Below, piece after piece: positions 11,877 through 23,399 of a DNA stretch of 64,000 bases; the stretch's first letter is position 1; the number at the start of each line of letters is the position of its first letter. The notes below the pieces were generated by a model that saw only the letters and a list, made by a program, of their open reading frames with translations, ran no database searches and was not told the origin of the DNA. The stretch lies in the NCBI GenBank assembly GCA_951640195.1, contig OX621169.1, forward strand, positions 1,488,001 through 1,552,000. Reading direction: 5' to 3'. The translations under genes and the position numbers were made by a program. The DNA comes from Porpolomopsis calyptriformis. Taxonomy: Eukaryota; Basidiomycota; Agaricomycetes; Agaricales; Hygrophoraceae.

Positions 11877-13713
11877 ATGCAACCCATCCCCGAACTTCCA
11901 GGCCAAGTCATACCCCCCAACTCTGAGCAAGCGCTTTGGCTGCGCAGACATGTTGCCAGGCTCTGCCGGCTAGATCGCGATGGGTACTCGACTTGCCTGA
12001 TCATCCTCTGGCCACTGACCCTCCTTCAGCTTTCCTGGCAGCCAACCCGTCAGTTTTGGCACCAAAGATCTCGACAGTCTCGTAAAACAGGAGTATGCCC
12101 TTCTCTCCGTTCAACACCATCCCCGTAACCATCCCTTCCAGCTACTGGGTGTGCGAAAAGTCCGATGGGGTCAGGGTGTTGTTCCTAGTCCAAACCGATC
12201 CTCGAGGCCAAATGGTCTGCATCGTACGTCTAAGCTGCCTCTTCCTCCGTTTTTTTTGACCGATGCCACGTAGATCGACCGACATAATACCTACCGCGAA
12301 GTCCGCGGTTACTTTTTCCCCCACCACGAGAACCCGTTGCACCCGCTCCGAAACACCCTCGTCGACGGCGAACTCGTCCTCGATGTCGAACCCAACACCA
12401 AACAAGTAAGTAATCGCTCGCTCGGCCGCTGTCGCTAACAAGAGCGATCCTTGCAGGAAAAGTTGCGGCTACTGGTCTTCGACTGCCTGGTCGTCGACGA
12501 CCAAAACGTCATGTCGAAAACACTCGACAAGCGCTACGGTGTACGTGCCCTTTTTCTCGTCGTCAAACGAAACACAGCCCGCTGATGGGCTCTGAAGCGG
12601 CTCAAGGAATGGTTTTACAAGCCGTACGAAAAGATGATGCGAGATCATCCTTACATGGCCGACGATCAACCCTTCGAGTGCGTGCGACTGACCGTCCCCA
12701 CTTGCTTCTTATCCACAGCAGCCACGCAGGATCAAGATGAAGGAAACCAGCTTCTCGTACCACGTCGAAAAGGTCTTCAATGTCGATATCCCAGCTCTGA
12801 AACACGGAAACGATGGACTGATCTACACATGCGTGAACACACCTTACACTCCAGGAACCGACCCGAACATGTTTGGCTTTTTGTTCGATAATAGTACAAC
12901 TGGCGCTGATGATCTGCTTATAGACTCAAGTGGAAGCCCCCTTCGGAAAATTCGGTCGATTTCAAACTCGTTCTTCGCTTTCCACCGTTGCGGGGCGATC
13001 CCACCCAACCTGACTTTCGCGCGAAGCCCGTTTTCATGTTGCACGTCTGGTGCGGCGATGAACGAGGTACATCAAACTACGAGCCGTATGATATTATGTA
13101 TGCTGACGATGTCGAATGGGAAAAGTGAGCTGCCGATCACCGAAAAACAGCGTGTTTCGAACGCTGACGAGTACGGTTACACCCCAGGCTGAAGGCTTCA
13201 GGCCAACAAGTCGACGACCGCGTAGTCGAAGTCCGTTGGGATCCTGCAAGGTCGCATTGGCGGATGATGAGGTTTCGGGACGACAAGCCCAACGGGAACC
13301 ACAAGAAAGTGGTGGAAAACATCGTCCAGAGTATCGCAGACGGCGTAGAGAAGGAGGCCGTACGTTTTTCTTTCGCCCTCGCCGTCGTCGTCGTCGCTCT
13401 TATTCAACACTCTCAGCTTCTCGCCCGTTCCATCGCCATCCGCAACGCATGGAAAGCCCGGCAGGGTCAGCCGCACCACCGCCTGCCTCCCCCTCAAACC
13501 GCACAGGTGTCAGCCTTCCCACGTCCGCCGCCGCCGCCGCCGCCGCCACCACCACCACCAGTACCAGTAACAGCACCAGTACCCGCGGGGCCGACTGTGA
13601 CAGCGGAAGCCAGGCAGAATCCCCCGTCAGCTGAACTGCGGTACAGCGGACTGGCACCATCAAGATGGAGCAAAGTGGCCGGCCCCGCGGTTGTCGCGGG
13701 CATGAAGAGATAA
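11877..13713 (+). CDS. mRNA-capping enzyme, guanylyltransferase subunit (Ceg1/Pce1-like)
   Basis: Transfers GMP from GTP to the diphosphate end of nascent pre-mRNA in the nucleus. The start MQPIPELPGQVIPPNS is at 11877. Motif I is YWVCEKSDGVRVLFLV near 12140-12190, with the lysine that forms the GMP adduct. Motif III is the NPLHPLRNTLVDGELVLD exon; motif IV is HGNDGLIYTC (near 12810); motifs V/VI lie in LKWKPPSENSVDFKL and WRMMRFRDDKPNGN (near 13260). The OB-fold follows. The tail after about 13500 is proline-rich with twelve consecutive prolines and is probably disordered. Eight or so introns of 45-60 bases. No triphosphatase domain is fused, as usual in fungi. Confidence 0.92.
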
Positions 13714-14299
13714 CCGATCGTTGCTTGCTTCTCTTTTGTCTCGTTTTTTTTGTAAATTCTTTTTTTTCCTTCTGGTTGCCATGCCCATGGGGTAGCTTCT
13801 ACCCCGCACGCCGACTCACGAGATCACAAAACAAGCCAACATTTTATTTTCCTGTTTGGCTGCACATTTGGGAGAAAATGTTCGTGGAGAGAGGAAGAAG
13901 AGAAAGCAATTTCGTGAAATCGTGAAACTGAGGATCAAATTTTGGAGAAGAAAGGGATGCATGCATGTCTAGGCGTTACAGGTATGATGGAGAAAAGGAC
14001 GAAGGGGAAGGGGAAAGAACAAGGAAACGTGAACGATGCAGTAAGAAAGAACATTAGCCAGTCGTGAACGTGAAGATGAATCGTAAGAACCGGTCCAGAT
14101 GGTCCTGTGGCGCTAATGTTTTTTTTTTTTTTTTTTCCTTTTTTATGACCTCCAATTTATCTCATGAAGTGTCGTGAAGTGATGCAAGGAATATGAAAAC
14201 GGGAACGCAATGTTTTGTGATCGCAGAAGACGGGAGTGTTGATGAGATGTCGTGTTGGTATCGTACAGCGTGAATGGACGAGATGCAAAGAGACCTCCC
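13714..14299. other. Intergenic region between convergent 3' ends
   Basis: 586 bases between the stops of the capping enzyme and the hypothetical gene on the opposite strand. It holds several T-rich runs, including 18 consecutive T at about 14118-14135, likely part of 3' untranslated regions. No gene or repeat family is recognised. Confidence 0.5.
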
Positions 14300-14960
14300 C
14301 TAGTTGAACGGATCTGGGAGATAAGCAGAGAAGGGGGAGAGGGTGAGGTCGGTAAGGCGACCCTTTTCGTCGAGGGACCAGATAGAATCGGGAGACGGAT
14401 AAGGCGAGACGGGCCTGGTCGGAGCCAGTATGGGGGACGGAGGGAATACCGAGGAACGTAAGTCGAGGTTTTCGATGCCGAGACGGAGGGTTTCGAACGA
14501 GGTCGGGGAGGAGTCGGGCGAGGACGTCAATGAGGATGAGTTGGAAGAGTCGTAGCGGCGTGTAGGCGTGTGCGGAATGTCGTAGAAAGTCGGAACGGAG
14601 AGTGAGATCGGAGTCTGTGAAATGTGGTAAGCGAAGGGTGATGAGGTGGGGGGGGTGAAGGCGTACCTGGGGTATAGGCGGGAACGGGAAATGCTCAGTG
14701 ACGCGAAGGGGAGGTTCGAGATCGAGGTCAGCGAGAACGGTGCGGTTGTTGTCATTATCTCGATCGTCAAGAGCGCACTGGCCATCGAGCACCCTCCACC
14801 ACTCTATATCTGCGAGGACCCTCCTGGTTGTCGTTTCTGTTGGAGAGGAACGTCTGCGACGGTGAGCGCCAGTGCGGGTGCGAGGGGAAGGGGAAGGGGA
14901 GAGTTGGTAAGGGGAGGAACGGACGGATGGGGAGGAGAAGGCACGGCGGCGAGAAGGCAT
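14300..14960 (-). CDS. Hypothetical low-complexity serine/proline/arginine-rich protein
   Basis: Exon 1 from the ATG at 14960 reads MPSRRRAFSSPSVRSSPYQL, is rich in serine, proline and arginine, and includes IEWWRVLDGQCALDD. An intron (gtacgcctt...tttcacag) of about 50 bases joins PFPPIPQ to TPISLSVPTFYDIPHTPTRR. The C-terminus DSIWSLDEKGRLTDLTLSPF is the most protein-like block and ends YLPDPFN. No known domain. Probably intrinsically disordered; the ordered tail suggests a real conserved short motif. Confidence 0.5.
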
Positions 14961-15774
14961 CGCAGGAGGAGAGAGAGTGGGGCTGCCTGACGCAGATGAG
15001 GAGGGGATGAGGGAGAGAAAGAAGAAAAAAAGGATTTTATATTTATGGATAAAATTCTTTATTTTATTTGGTAGCATGTGAAGTAAAGCCGTACCGGGAA
15101 GAAGGACGACAAGGATCCATCAAGGCACTTTTTAATGGCAGTACAGTACCGCTCACGTTAGTGGTTAGCACCAGTGAATGCACAGCGAGATAATTCACAG
15201 CGGATACCCCTGTTTTGAGCGGTTTTGATAACGCTGGAATCGCCTCGAGCGGCGTCGACGCTCTTTCTCGTCGACGCTGCTGTCGGAACGCCGGCCGTGC
15301 CGTAGATTAGATTCAGCCTCGCGCTTGATGCGCTCGTGCTGCCACTGACAGCTACTTTCCAATGCAGATTCTCAACGAGGGTACCCACAGTTGATTGATG
15401 TGCAGTGCCATCAGACCTACGTACAGGCTTATTTCAATTATGCGGGAATCCGAACGCCCCTTCCTGTGTTCGCCTACGAAAACAGTCCGATAGAATTACG
15501 GGGTTCGAAGAACTCGACGATTCGCACACAAGACTGACCATCCTTGGATTAGCAGAGTAAACTGATCGCCTCGAGGCCTGATATGATACCGATAGTGCCA
15601 CCGTCTATATATACTCTCTCTCCGTCTCCATCACCCTCCCGACCCTCCCCGAACGCCCTCCCTTGACACCAGCCTGACTTGCCCGGTAGTTGTAGTCGTC
15701 TTATCTTATCTTATCTTGCTCCCCTCGATCGTCATTCTCCATGCAGCTTTCTCCGCCCCTCCGCTCGTCGGATC
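14961..15774. other. Divergent promoter region upstream of guanine deaminase
   Basis: 814 bases between oppositely oriented starts. A TATA-like stretch (ctatatatactc) lies at about 15605 and pyrimidine-rich DNA follows it, including three tandem copies of TCTTA/TATCT type at 15700-15718. A short open frame at 15158-15388 on the minus strand has no recognisable similarity and is not annotated as a gene. Confidence 0.4.
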
Positions 15775-17491
15775 ATGTTGCCTCCTCCCACTGTCTACTA
15801 CGGCGCCGTAATAAACCCCCTCACTCTCACCTCCTTTCGTGCTCTCCCAGATTGCCTCATCGCAGTCTCGCCCAGCGGTCACATCGACTGGATACTCGAA
15901 GACGTTCACTCTTCGGCTTTGCAAGAAACTTTGTACTACAAAGGTTACCTCGATGCCCACTTGGTTGTCCTCGACCATGGCGAGTTTATCATCCCAGGTT
16001 TCATCGACACACACACCGTAAGCCACTCGTCCTGCTCGCCTCCTATCCTACTCATCTCCAATTCACAGCATCCTTGTCAGCTTCCGAACATGGGCTGGTC
16101 AGTCGAGCATGCACCAATATCTCCCAGCTAATTCACCCTCTATTCCTTTAGTGGTCAGCAGTACCAGCTCCTTGACTGGCTGGAAAAAGTCACCTTTCCG
16201 ATGGAGTCCAAATTTGCAGACGTCAAGTTTGCTCGTCGCACTTATAATTCAGTCGTTAGACGTATAATAGATTCGGGTGTACGTCCAAGCACTCAGTTCT
16301 CTATCTTTCCAGTCTTCATCCCACCATTCGCAGACCACAACCTGTTGCTACTTCCCCTCTCTCCACCTTGAAGCGGCTAAAGTTCTTACCGATGTCGTAC
16401 ACGCGCTTGGTAAGGAAATTTCCCTCCGTCTCTTTCAATTCTCACCTTTATTTCAAGGTCAAAGGGCATTCATTGGGGTAAGGTCATCCATATTCTTCCC
16501 CTTCTCTCCATTCATTCACATCCAGAAATGCAACATGGACCGCAATTCCCCAGAGACTTACAGAGACCCATCTCCCCAATCCTCTATCGCCGCTACTAAT
16601 GAGCTCCTCTCTTACATTTCTTCTCTCCCATCTTCCACGCTCGTCAATCCAATTCTTACCCCGCGCTTTGCCATCTCGTGCACTCTGCCGCTCCTCGCTT
16701 CTCTTGGCGCTCTCGCCGCCTCAGATCCCACCCTCCGCATACAAACCCACGTCTCCGAGCTCCCGTCCGAAATCGCGTTCACCAAGGCCCTCTTCCCCCA
16801 GTACGCGACCTACACAGGGGTGTACGACGCGTGCGGACTGCTGCGCTCCAACACCGTGCTCGCGCATGGGGTGCACCTGGAAGACGAGGAACTTGGACTC
16901 ATCGCGAACAGAGGCGCTGGGTTAAGTCATTGCCCGACAAGCAACCTCAATTTGGGCAGTGGTGTTGCCAGGGTTGGAGAGTGGTTGGATCGCGGGATCA
17001 AGGTCCGCTTTTTTTTGTCACTTCTGTAAAATTCTGATCGGCTGCAGGTTGGGCTGGGCACAGACGCCTCGGGTGGTTACTCTCCCTCGATCCTCACAGC
17101 GATCCGCCACGCCAGCATCGCGTCCAAGATCGTAGCCTCGCAGACTCAACCCTCATTGGCGTCAACTACCATCACCGCTGACAAGCCATTCACTAACCGC
17201 CCACTTTCGATTGCGACCCTGTTGTACCTTGCTACTCTTGGCGGTGCTCATGTTTGTGACCTCCGCGCTCGGGTGGGATCGTTTGCCCCCGGAAAGAGTT
17301 TTGACGCTCTCCTTATCACCGTACGGGAGGAGGTTGACAACCCGAATATCTGGGGAGTAGGTGACGAAGCGCCAGGGCCAGAAGCCTTGGAAGCCATGTT
17401 GGAGAAATTTCTCTTTTGCGGGGATGATCGGAATATCATCAAGGTGTTTGTCCAAGGACGGTTGGTGGGTGGGAAGGCTTACAATCGCTGA
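15775..17491 (+). CDS. Guanine deaminase
   Basis: Purine salvage enzyme that converts guanine to xanthine. The start MLPPPTVYYGAVINPLTL is at 15775. The zinc-binding HxH lies in GEFIIPGFIDTHTH, split by an intron (gtaagcc...ttcacag) before PCQLPNMGCGQQYQLLDWL. Then come VTFPMESKF, DSGTTTCCYFPSLHLEAAKVL, QRAFIGKCNMDRNSP, QTHVSELPSEI, VLAHGVHLEDEEL, LSHCPTSNLNLGSG and VGLGTDASGGYSPSI, covering the metal-binding histidines and the catalytic aspartate. Ends VQGRLVGGKAYNR. About eight exons; complete and of normal length (about 470 residues). Confidence 0.92.
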
Positions 17492-17609
17492 GCGCTGGGA
17501 ACGAAGAGACTTGGACTTTCATTCTGGAATTGTTCTTTTGTCTGACAACTTATTCGATAGAGACGGATTACATTGTTAGAATCTCCATAATGTGTTACAG
17601 GTACCAACA

Positions 17610-18991
17610 TCATTCTTTATCGCATTTGAAGTCTCCAAATTCCCATTTGTAACAATCCTGAGTTGAGGTAGCTCTGTCAGAAAAGTGAATCAAATGGGAG
17701 CTAGGAACTCACTATACAATCCTGCTCCGCCCTGGCAAGCGGGACCCCCCGGCCCTCTTCCCATTCCAGCTCCACATCGAGTACCTTGGTGATAACTTCC
17801 CGGATAGGGTGCTTCCGGATATCGGCCTTCCACCCCAGCTTGCCAACGGTGTCGTAGACGATACTCTTACCGAGATGGCACCGCGTCTCGAACGCGAACC
17901 CGGCATGCGTGCACGGAGAGGAAAAGCCGGTGCAGGTACCCTGCGGGATGGGGTCTGCGTTGTGGTATACGTGTGTTATGGGTACGTCTGGCGCAAGACC
18001 GTCGCCGCTGCCGTCGGGAGGCGGGGGGAGGGGCAAGTGCAGGCGTGAGGCGGCCAGTCGCTCGCCTGGAGACTCGAATGCGACGGCTGGAAAGCCGAAT
18101 GTGGAGCCTAGGAGGGAGGCAAGGGCGCCACCCAAGGAATGACCGACGAGCCAGATATCGGATAGAGGGTAAAGGGCGATGACATCTTCCACAAGGGCCT
18201 GGGATGAGATCTGATTTAGAGGGTGTGGATGTTCGTACAGTGTAAACTTACAACGCCGACGGGGTAGAATAGACTTTCGGAAATGAGAGCGTCCGAGAGA
18301 CAGGTATTATCGCAACGCCAGTGATTGGCGAAGCAGTCGCAGACGGTGTGGAAGACCCACGAGAAGTCTACACGGGCACAGCAACAGGAGAAGAGCAAGT
18401 TGTCGTTGAATTTGTCCTTTTTGGAGGTCGGACCGTATAGTGTGGTGCCCTTGATGGAGAGGACGAGAGTGGAGTTGTCGGGCGAGAGGAAGACCCGTGT
18501 ACGAAAACCGTCTGCGGGATCCTCCCAACCGAACGGGAAGGTCTTGGAAAGAAGAGGTAAGGAAAGGTGCGTGGATAGAGGAAGAAGGTGCATACGAAGT
18601 TCCATTCCTGATCAAGATCGTACCAGTTTTTGTTCCCTGGGAAGGCATAAGCGTTACCGGTCATCCTCGCCAACTGCGAGAGGGTATGTGCGTCTTCGAT
18701 GTCTGGTCCTGTAGTGAGCACGCGATCCCACTCGACACGGTCACTCTGTGCGAAATCGAGTGATCGAAGACGGGCACGATGGATGGCTGCTCGCGAACGG
18801 GGCCGATAAAGGTGAGTTGGGCGAGACCGGAGGGTTGGTGTGGGTGATTGATCGTTCGATGGTATCGAATTATGCTCGGTGTCCCCGAAGAGCTCATGCT
18901 GGGGACGGAAAGAAATCTGTTTGGCATCGACTGCGACGTTCCGAAAGGCAAACAGAACGGTTAGCAGACAGACAGAGAGTGATGGTCGCAT
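17610..18991 (-). CDS. ATG15: Autophagic phospholipase/lipase ATG15
   Basis: Class 3 lipase that degrades autophagic and multivesicular bodies inside the vacuole. The start MRPSLSVCLLTVLFAF at 18991 gives a signal-anchor helix. Then follow QLARMTGNAYAFPGNKNWYDL, GFRTRVFLSPDNSTLVLSIKGT, a cysteine-rich exon (LLFSCCCARVDFSW ... CDCFANHW), the nucleophile elbow WLVGHSLGGALASLLG, the aspartate in HNADPIPQGTC and the histidine in RCHLGKSIVYDT. Reading straight on gives a stop at 17701. However, a GTGAGT donor at 17712 and an acceptor at 17658 join DCI in phase to DCYKWEFGDFKCDKE, the classical ATG15 C-terminus (stop 17610-17612). Confidence 0.92.
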
Positions 18992-19197
18992 TCTGTAGCT
19001 GACATTAGACGTCAAGCTGCGCAGTGGTCGAGTTAGCACTGAGATTGACCAAAGTCGGTCTCTCTCACGCTCGAGTGCCTCCGACACCGACACCGACCCC
19101 CCGAACTTCAGACGGGTTCATCGTGCTCCACAGCGAGCAGATATCTATCGCAACCCGAGCTCATTATTTATACGACTAACGACTCCCTCACGAAATT

Positions 19198-21004
19198 ATG
19201 TATGCAGAACATCGTCTCGACACCCCTCCACCAAGATCCCAGTTTCGCAGACCATGGTCTCCAGATCCGTACCAGCCTTTCCCATCGGACGCTGGGATCG
19301 ATAATCCAACAGAGAACGAGCCCCATCAATATCAGCAGCAACGTCGTCAACCCTCTGACGTTTCTGTCGACGCCCTCGACTTGGCCGATTACGCCAGGAC
19401 TCTACCTCAGCGTATGGCAGACCCGTATCCTGATTATTATCAGCACGACAGGTACACTCCTGCACCGCTTCCTTTGCGTCCTCTAGCCAGCCGAGATTAT
19501 CTCCAAACACCCTCCTTAACTTCAAGAGGCGGAACAGCCTCTACCCAATCCCACCCATCATCTCATACATCACGTACCTCCCGCCGCCCGTTCTCGTTAC
19601 CCCCCCCGGTACACCACCCTGATCCATCCCCATTTGGTCGTACGTACAACTACCCCTCTCATCCCCAAGTCGTCGAGCCAGAAATAGACGTCTCCCAATT
19701 TCCTCCCTGGTCCCGTGGCTGGTACAATCCTCAAGGCGTGAGAGATTCCCCTTACGCCGCCTCCTCCAGGGCCTCACACGAGCCCCCTAAAAAATCCCCT
19801 TTCGACCCCGACTATAATCCCAACTTTCCCTACTCCACAGACCTCCACCCCCACCACAGCGACCCCTACGCGCTTTCGTCCAACACCTCCACCCGCGACA
19901 TACTCCCATGGAGCAGCGAGCCCGGAGACTTTGGTCCCCCTCTCGATCGGGAAACCAAGGAGGAACGCATCCGGATGCTCCAGCGCGAGTTTGGCCCACG
20001 AGGCAAAGGTGGGGCTGCACCTTTCGAATCTGACGACGGACGACCGGTGATTGGAAGCGTAGACGCGAACGGCAAGCTCATCACCGCAGGCCCAAAGAAG
20101 CGAATAGCAACACGGATCTTGCAGGTGTTGTTGTCTCTTGCGGCGGCCGTACCGTCTATTTACGCTGCCATCGTCTGTATCCCATTCCCTCTCCGGTCTC
20201 CATAGTATTCACACCCTTCTTTTTTCCGCAGGTCATCAAATCGAAAGGCACACCGCCGCCTGCGGCAAAAGCCCCGGCCTATTTGCTCTACGCCCTTTCG
20301 ATCATCACGACCTTTGCCCTTTTTTACCTCTTCCTCATCCGCCCATGTTGCGGCGGCGGTAGCCAGCGGGTCAAGTCTGGCGACCCGCGGGGTGGGCCAC
20401 TCGCGAACGGGATGATGGTCCTCCCCGTGCAGGGCCTGCCCGGAGGCGGGAAGAACAAGAAGCAGGGCGGAAAGAAGGGGGCCAAGGGTGGGCCATCGGG
20501 AGGCGATGTCCAGGTCAATCTCATCGTCGACCCGACCGTGTTTGGTCAGAGAGAGGATGGAAGCGAGGAGGGGGAGGAAGGCGAAGACGAATTTGGGGAG
20601 GGGTCGGTACCGGGTGGATATGATTCTGGGCGCCGGCCAAGGGCGCGGCCGAGGCCTCGAAGACGGGGTGTGTTTGCGGGGCTAGCCATGGAAGCTCAGT
20701 GGCGCGAGGCACGGGCGATGTTGAAGAAGATGTTTGCGTTCGATCTCGTTTGGACACTGCTATGGGGAGGTCAGTTCGTTTTCATATTGATCGGGAAGAG
20801 ATGTCCGAGTGGGGGATTTGAGGGGTGGTGAGTGTCTAGTTCACACACACTCTCTGATGCGATTCTGACGAAGGGTGCAGGTGCAATGCTTACAATGTCT
20901 CATCCGCCGCTGCGTGTCTGTTGTGCTTTGCTTTTGGGTTGAGCACATTTTTCGACGTGAAGGATATGAGTTCAAGTAAAGTGTCTCCCCGAACTCGGAC
21001 TTGA
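19198..21004 (+). CDS. Conserved fungal multi-pass membrane protein with disordered N-terminus
   Basis: Three exons. The first 290 residues are low-complexity, rich in proline, serine, tyrosine and histidine (MYAEHRLDTPPPRSQFRRPW). A first membrane helix is RILQVLLSLAAAVPSIYAAIV, interrupted by an intron ending near 20231, then KAPAYLLYALSIITTFALFYLFLIR. A basic/glycine-rich loop (NKKQGGKKGAKGG) and an acidic stretch lead to a third helix (FAFDLVWTLLWGGQFVFILIG). After an intron at 20828-20880 come WCNAYNVSSAAACLLCFAFG and the helix ending STFFDVKDM. Four transmembrane segments in all. No enzymatic motif; function unknown. Divergent to ATG15, with about 200 bases between starts and an AT-rich TTATTTATA element near 19165. 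Confidence 0.7.
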
Positions 21005-21137
21005 TCTTCGCTCTTTTGTTCTCCCTTCCGTGCACACTGCATTGATGATTTTGATTACCCCTCACGACATACTTATTTGATCAGCATGGACTACATACTG
21101 GTCTCTCAATTCACTTATTCGATTTTAAATGACTGAA

Positions 21138-22260
21138 TCAATGACCTTCCGCTCGTTGTTTATCTTGGAGGATCTGTTTCCTGATCGCGGTACTGCTCAT
21201 CTTGGTTCGTTTGAGTAATTCGGCGTCTTCAAGCTCGAGACTAGAAGAACTTGAGGAGATGACGTCGATTACGAATGTTTCGAGGTGGGGTAGATCATGC
21301 GCCTTGCGGTGATTTGCGACTGAATGTATATCAAGAATGGCGGCAATTTGAGATATAGTTTACGCACTGGCTGTTGCGCCGCTCAAAGTTTCCTTGCTGA
21401 CAACCAGTGCCTGGATATTCGGGTCCCAACCGGTGGGGCCATATAGGTCTGTGATGGGGACGATGTCGTCCGCCAACCCGGGTCGGAAGAGTGCGAGGAA
21501 CGCGCGGACGTTCTTTATCCGCAATGGGAGGGGCTCTAGCGCTTCCTTGTAGGATTTGGACTTGAGGAGGGCATCGTCTGCGAAAAGAAGTGTGATGCTC
21601 AAAGTTGGGGTGACGTGTGGGGGATGGACGGACCTGTGATGCCGACCACTATTTTCTCGCTCGCGATCCAGGATGCCATGCTGAGGAGTACTTTGTGCCC
21701 GGGGTGGAGGTGGTCGAATGTTCCCCCGATGATGACCACGGGGAAGAGCGGGGGAAGAGCGGTGCGGTCGGGTGTTGATTCATGTGTTGTTAGCTCACGA
21801 GGGGGTGATGTAGGGGGAGGTTGGGGGAGGAGGGTTTGTGGGAGCGATGTTATGGATGAGGGAAGGGGAATGGGGAGGTTGTCTGAGATGTACCCGATAA
21901 GCAGAACTCACCAAGAATGCGATAGCAACGCTCACCACCACCCTCGACACGAAAGCAGGCATCCATACCGATGCCCAATGTCTCCGGCACGTCCTCATCG
22001 ACGCCTCTCAGCAGAAAGTCCACCTCCAATTGCAACTTCCCCATGTCCTGCGCGTCCAGCGTTGCTCGGACATATAAGGAAGACAAAAACTTCTGGACGT
22101 CGTCCCAGCTTTTCGTGCGTGAGTTGCCGCAGATATTGAAGAGCGGAGAGAGGAGGATGACGATAAGGCGGTGGTGAGTGGCTGCGACTGCAGCGGAGAC
22201 TAGAGAGGAGATGGGGTGAGGGGCACTAAGATCGTTGACCGTCGCGATGAGGAGCGACAT
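21138..22260 (-). CDS. Phosphopantetheine adenylyltransferase (CoA synthesis, Cab4-like)
   Basis: Catalyses the fourth step of coenzyme A synthesis, making dephospho-CoA from 4'-phosphopantetheine and ATP. The start MSLLIATVNDLSAPHPISS is at 22260. An N-terminal extension as in eukaryotic PPAT is followed by the nucleotidyltransferase signature VVIIGGTFDHLHPGHKVLLS near 21700, with the HxGH motif. Then DDALLKSKSYKEAL, ALVVSKETLSGATA, and across an intron (gtgcgtaaac...cattcag) NHRKAHDLPHLETFVIDVIS. The end is LEDAELLKRTKMSSTAIRKQ, the ISSTxIR-type signature. The stop at 21138 lies beyond the apparent stop near 21360 because of this last intron. Confidence 0.9.
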
Positions 22261-22331
22261 GAGAGCCTGATATCTCAAAGACGAGCAGAGCGATGGATTG
22301 GTTACCCCTATCTGGATGGTGCGCTCAATGC

Positions 22332-23395
22332 CTACGTGACAGTAACGATCTCTCCCCTTCCGTCCTTCAAAATCACCAGCTCGCATTCAACCTTCTCTCC
22401 AGTGTCCAAGCAGACCACATCGGTCGGGTCAATCGGACTCGTACGTATCTGTCTCCGCTCGAAGAACGACCGTCCGAGCACGACGTCGAAATGAGGCTCT
22501 TCAGATAGATATACCTGAATGAACGTCGTGTTCGGTTTAGGCGTGGCGTTGGCTTGCGCCTCAGAAGGACCGGGAGGGGTGAGTGTGATCGGCCATGTAC
22601 CGATGTTCACGAGACCAGAATAGCCGTAATGGCCTGGTGCGGCATCAGCGGGGATAAATCCATGCTGCAAAGCGAACTTGCGAGATATATAGACATGTCG
22701 ATACCCCGATTTCAAAAGCATGCGAACTAGAACAGAGATGTGGATTCGCATCAAGATAAAAGGAGGTGAATACCTTGGTTCACGGGTCCAATACTACCCA
22801 CCACCGTCCTGACACCATTCTCAAGATGAAACTTTTGAAATTCCTTCTTGAATGCAGGAACAAGATCTTTCCCACTTTCACTGCGCTTGCTTTTGCTGGA
22901 TCTAGGACTGCGCCGTTGGGGGGAGGTGCCGACAGGATGCGATTGGTGGGATTGGAAGATGTAGAATGAGGGGTTCTGATATGCAGGAGGGGTTGGGAGT
23001 GGTTCGGAAGGGTTTTGAAGGTGAAGAGTGGGCACTGGCTGGGATTCAGATGAGCTTTGCTGTTCACGCCACACAAAGATGGTGTAGTCGGCATCTGGGT
23101 CAGACCGTTAGTGAGTGTTGCAGTTGGACGCAAGAGTCGCACCATCGTCGAGATTCCATACGGTCTCGTTCCATTCGTACCTGAGCCAACCTGGACCAAC
23201 ACGTTGACCGGAATAAGGGGTGTTGGACTTGCGGCTTAGATTGTCAAAGAGATCCAAGAGTGTATGCTGTGTTACTGTCTGTTGAATCAGCGCACAGACA
23301 ATGTATGAGACCGCAGGAGCAACGTACGCGAATGAAGGATAGAAAACGACGAGGAAGGCGTATGAATGTTCAAAACTGACGGTGCGGATGACATC
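22332..23395 (-). CDS. Protein with a retropepsin-like C-terminal domain
   Basis: Exon 1 starts MSSAPSVLNIHTPSSSFSIL at 23395. Introns join it to TQHTLLDLFDNLSRKSNTPY, GPGWLRYEWNETVWNLDDD+ADYTIFVWRE, and then a proline/serine-rich linker. The C-terminal part (VRMLLKSGYRHVYISRKFAL ... GYSGLVNIGTWPITL ... VYLSEEPHFDVVLGRSFFER, ending DGRGEIVTVT) resembles a retropepsin fold with the late DVVLGRSF element. The usual catalytic D-[ST]-G is K-S-G here, so proteolytic activity is doubtful. The N-terminal domain is unrecognised. Convergence of several blocks makes this a real gene; function unknown. Confidence 0.65.
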
Positions 23396-23399
23396 TTCA

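Noticed and set aside
14157..15077. Minus-strand open frame of 306 residues overlapping the hypothetical gene
   Set aside because: Its second half runs through the intron of the gene called at 14300-14960. Only the first part up to the gtacgcc donor is used.
15158..15388. Minus-strand open frame of 76 residues
   Set aside because: Falls in the promoter region of guanine deaminase with no similarity or gene context.
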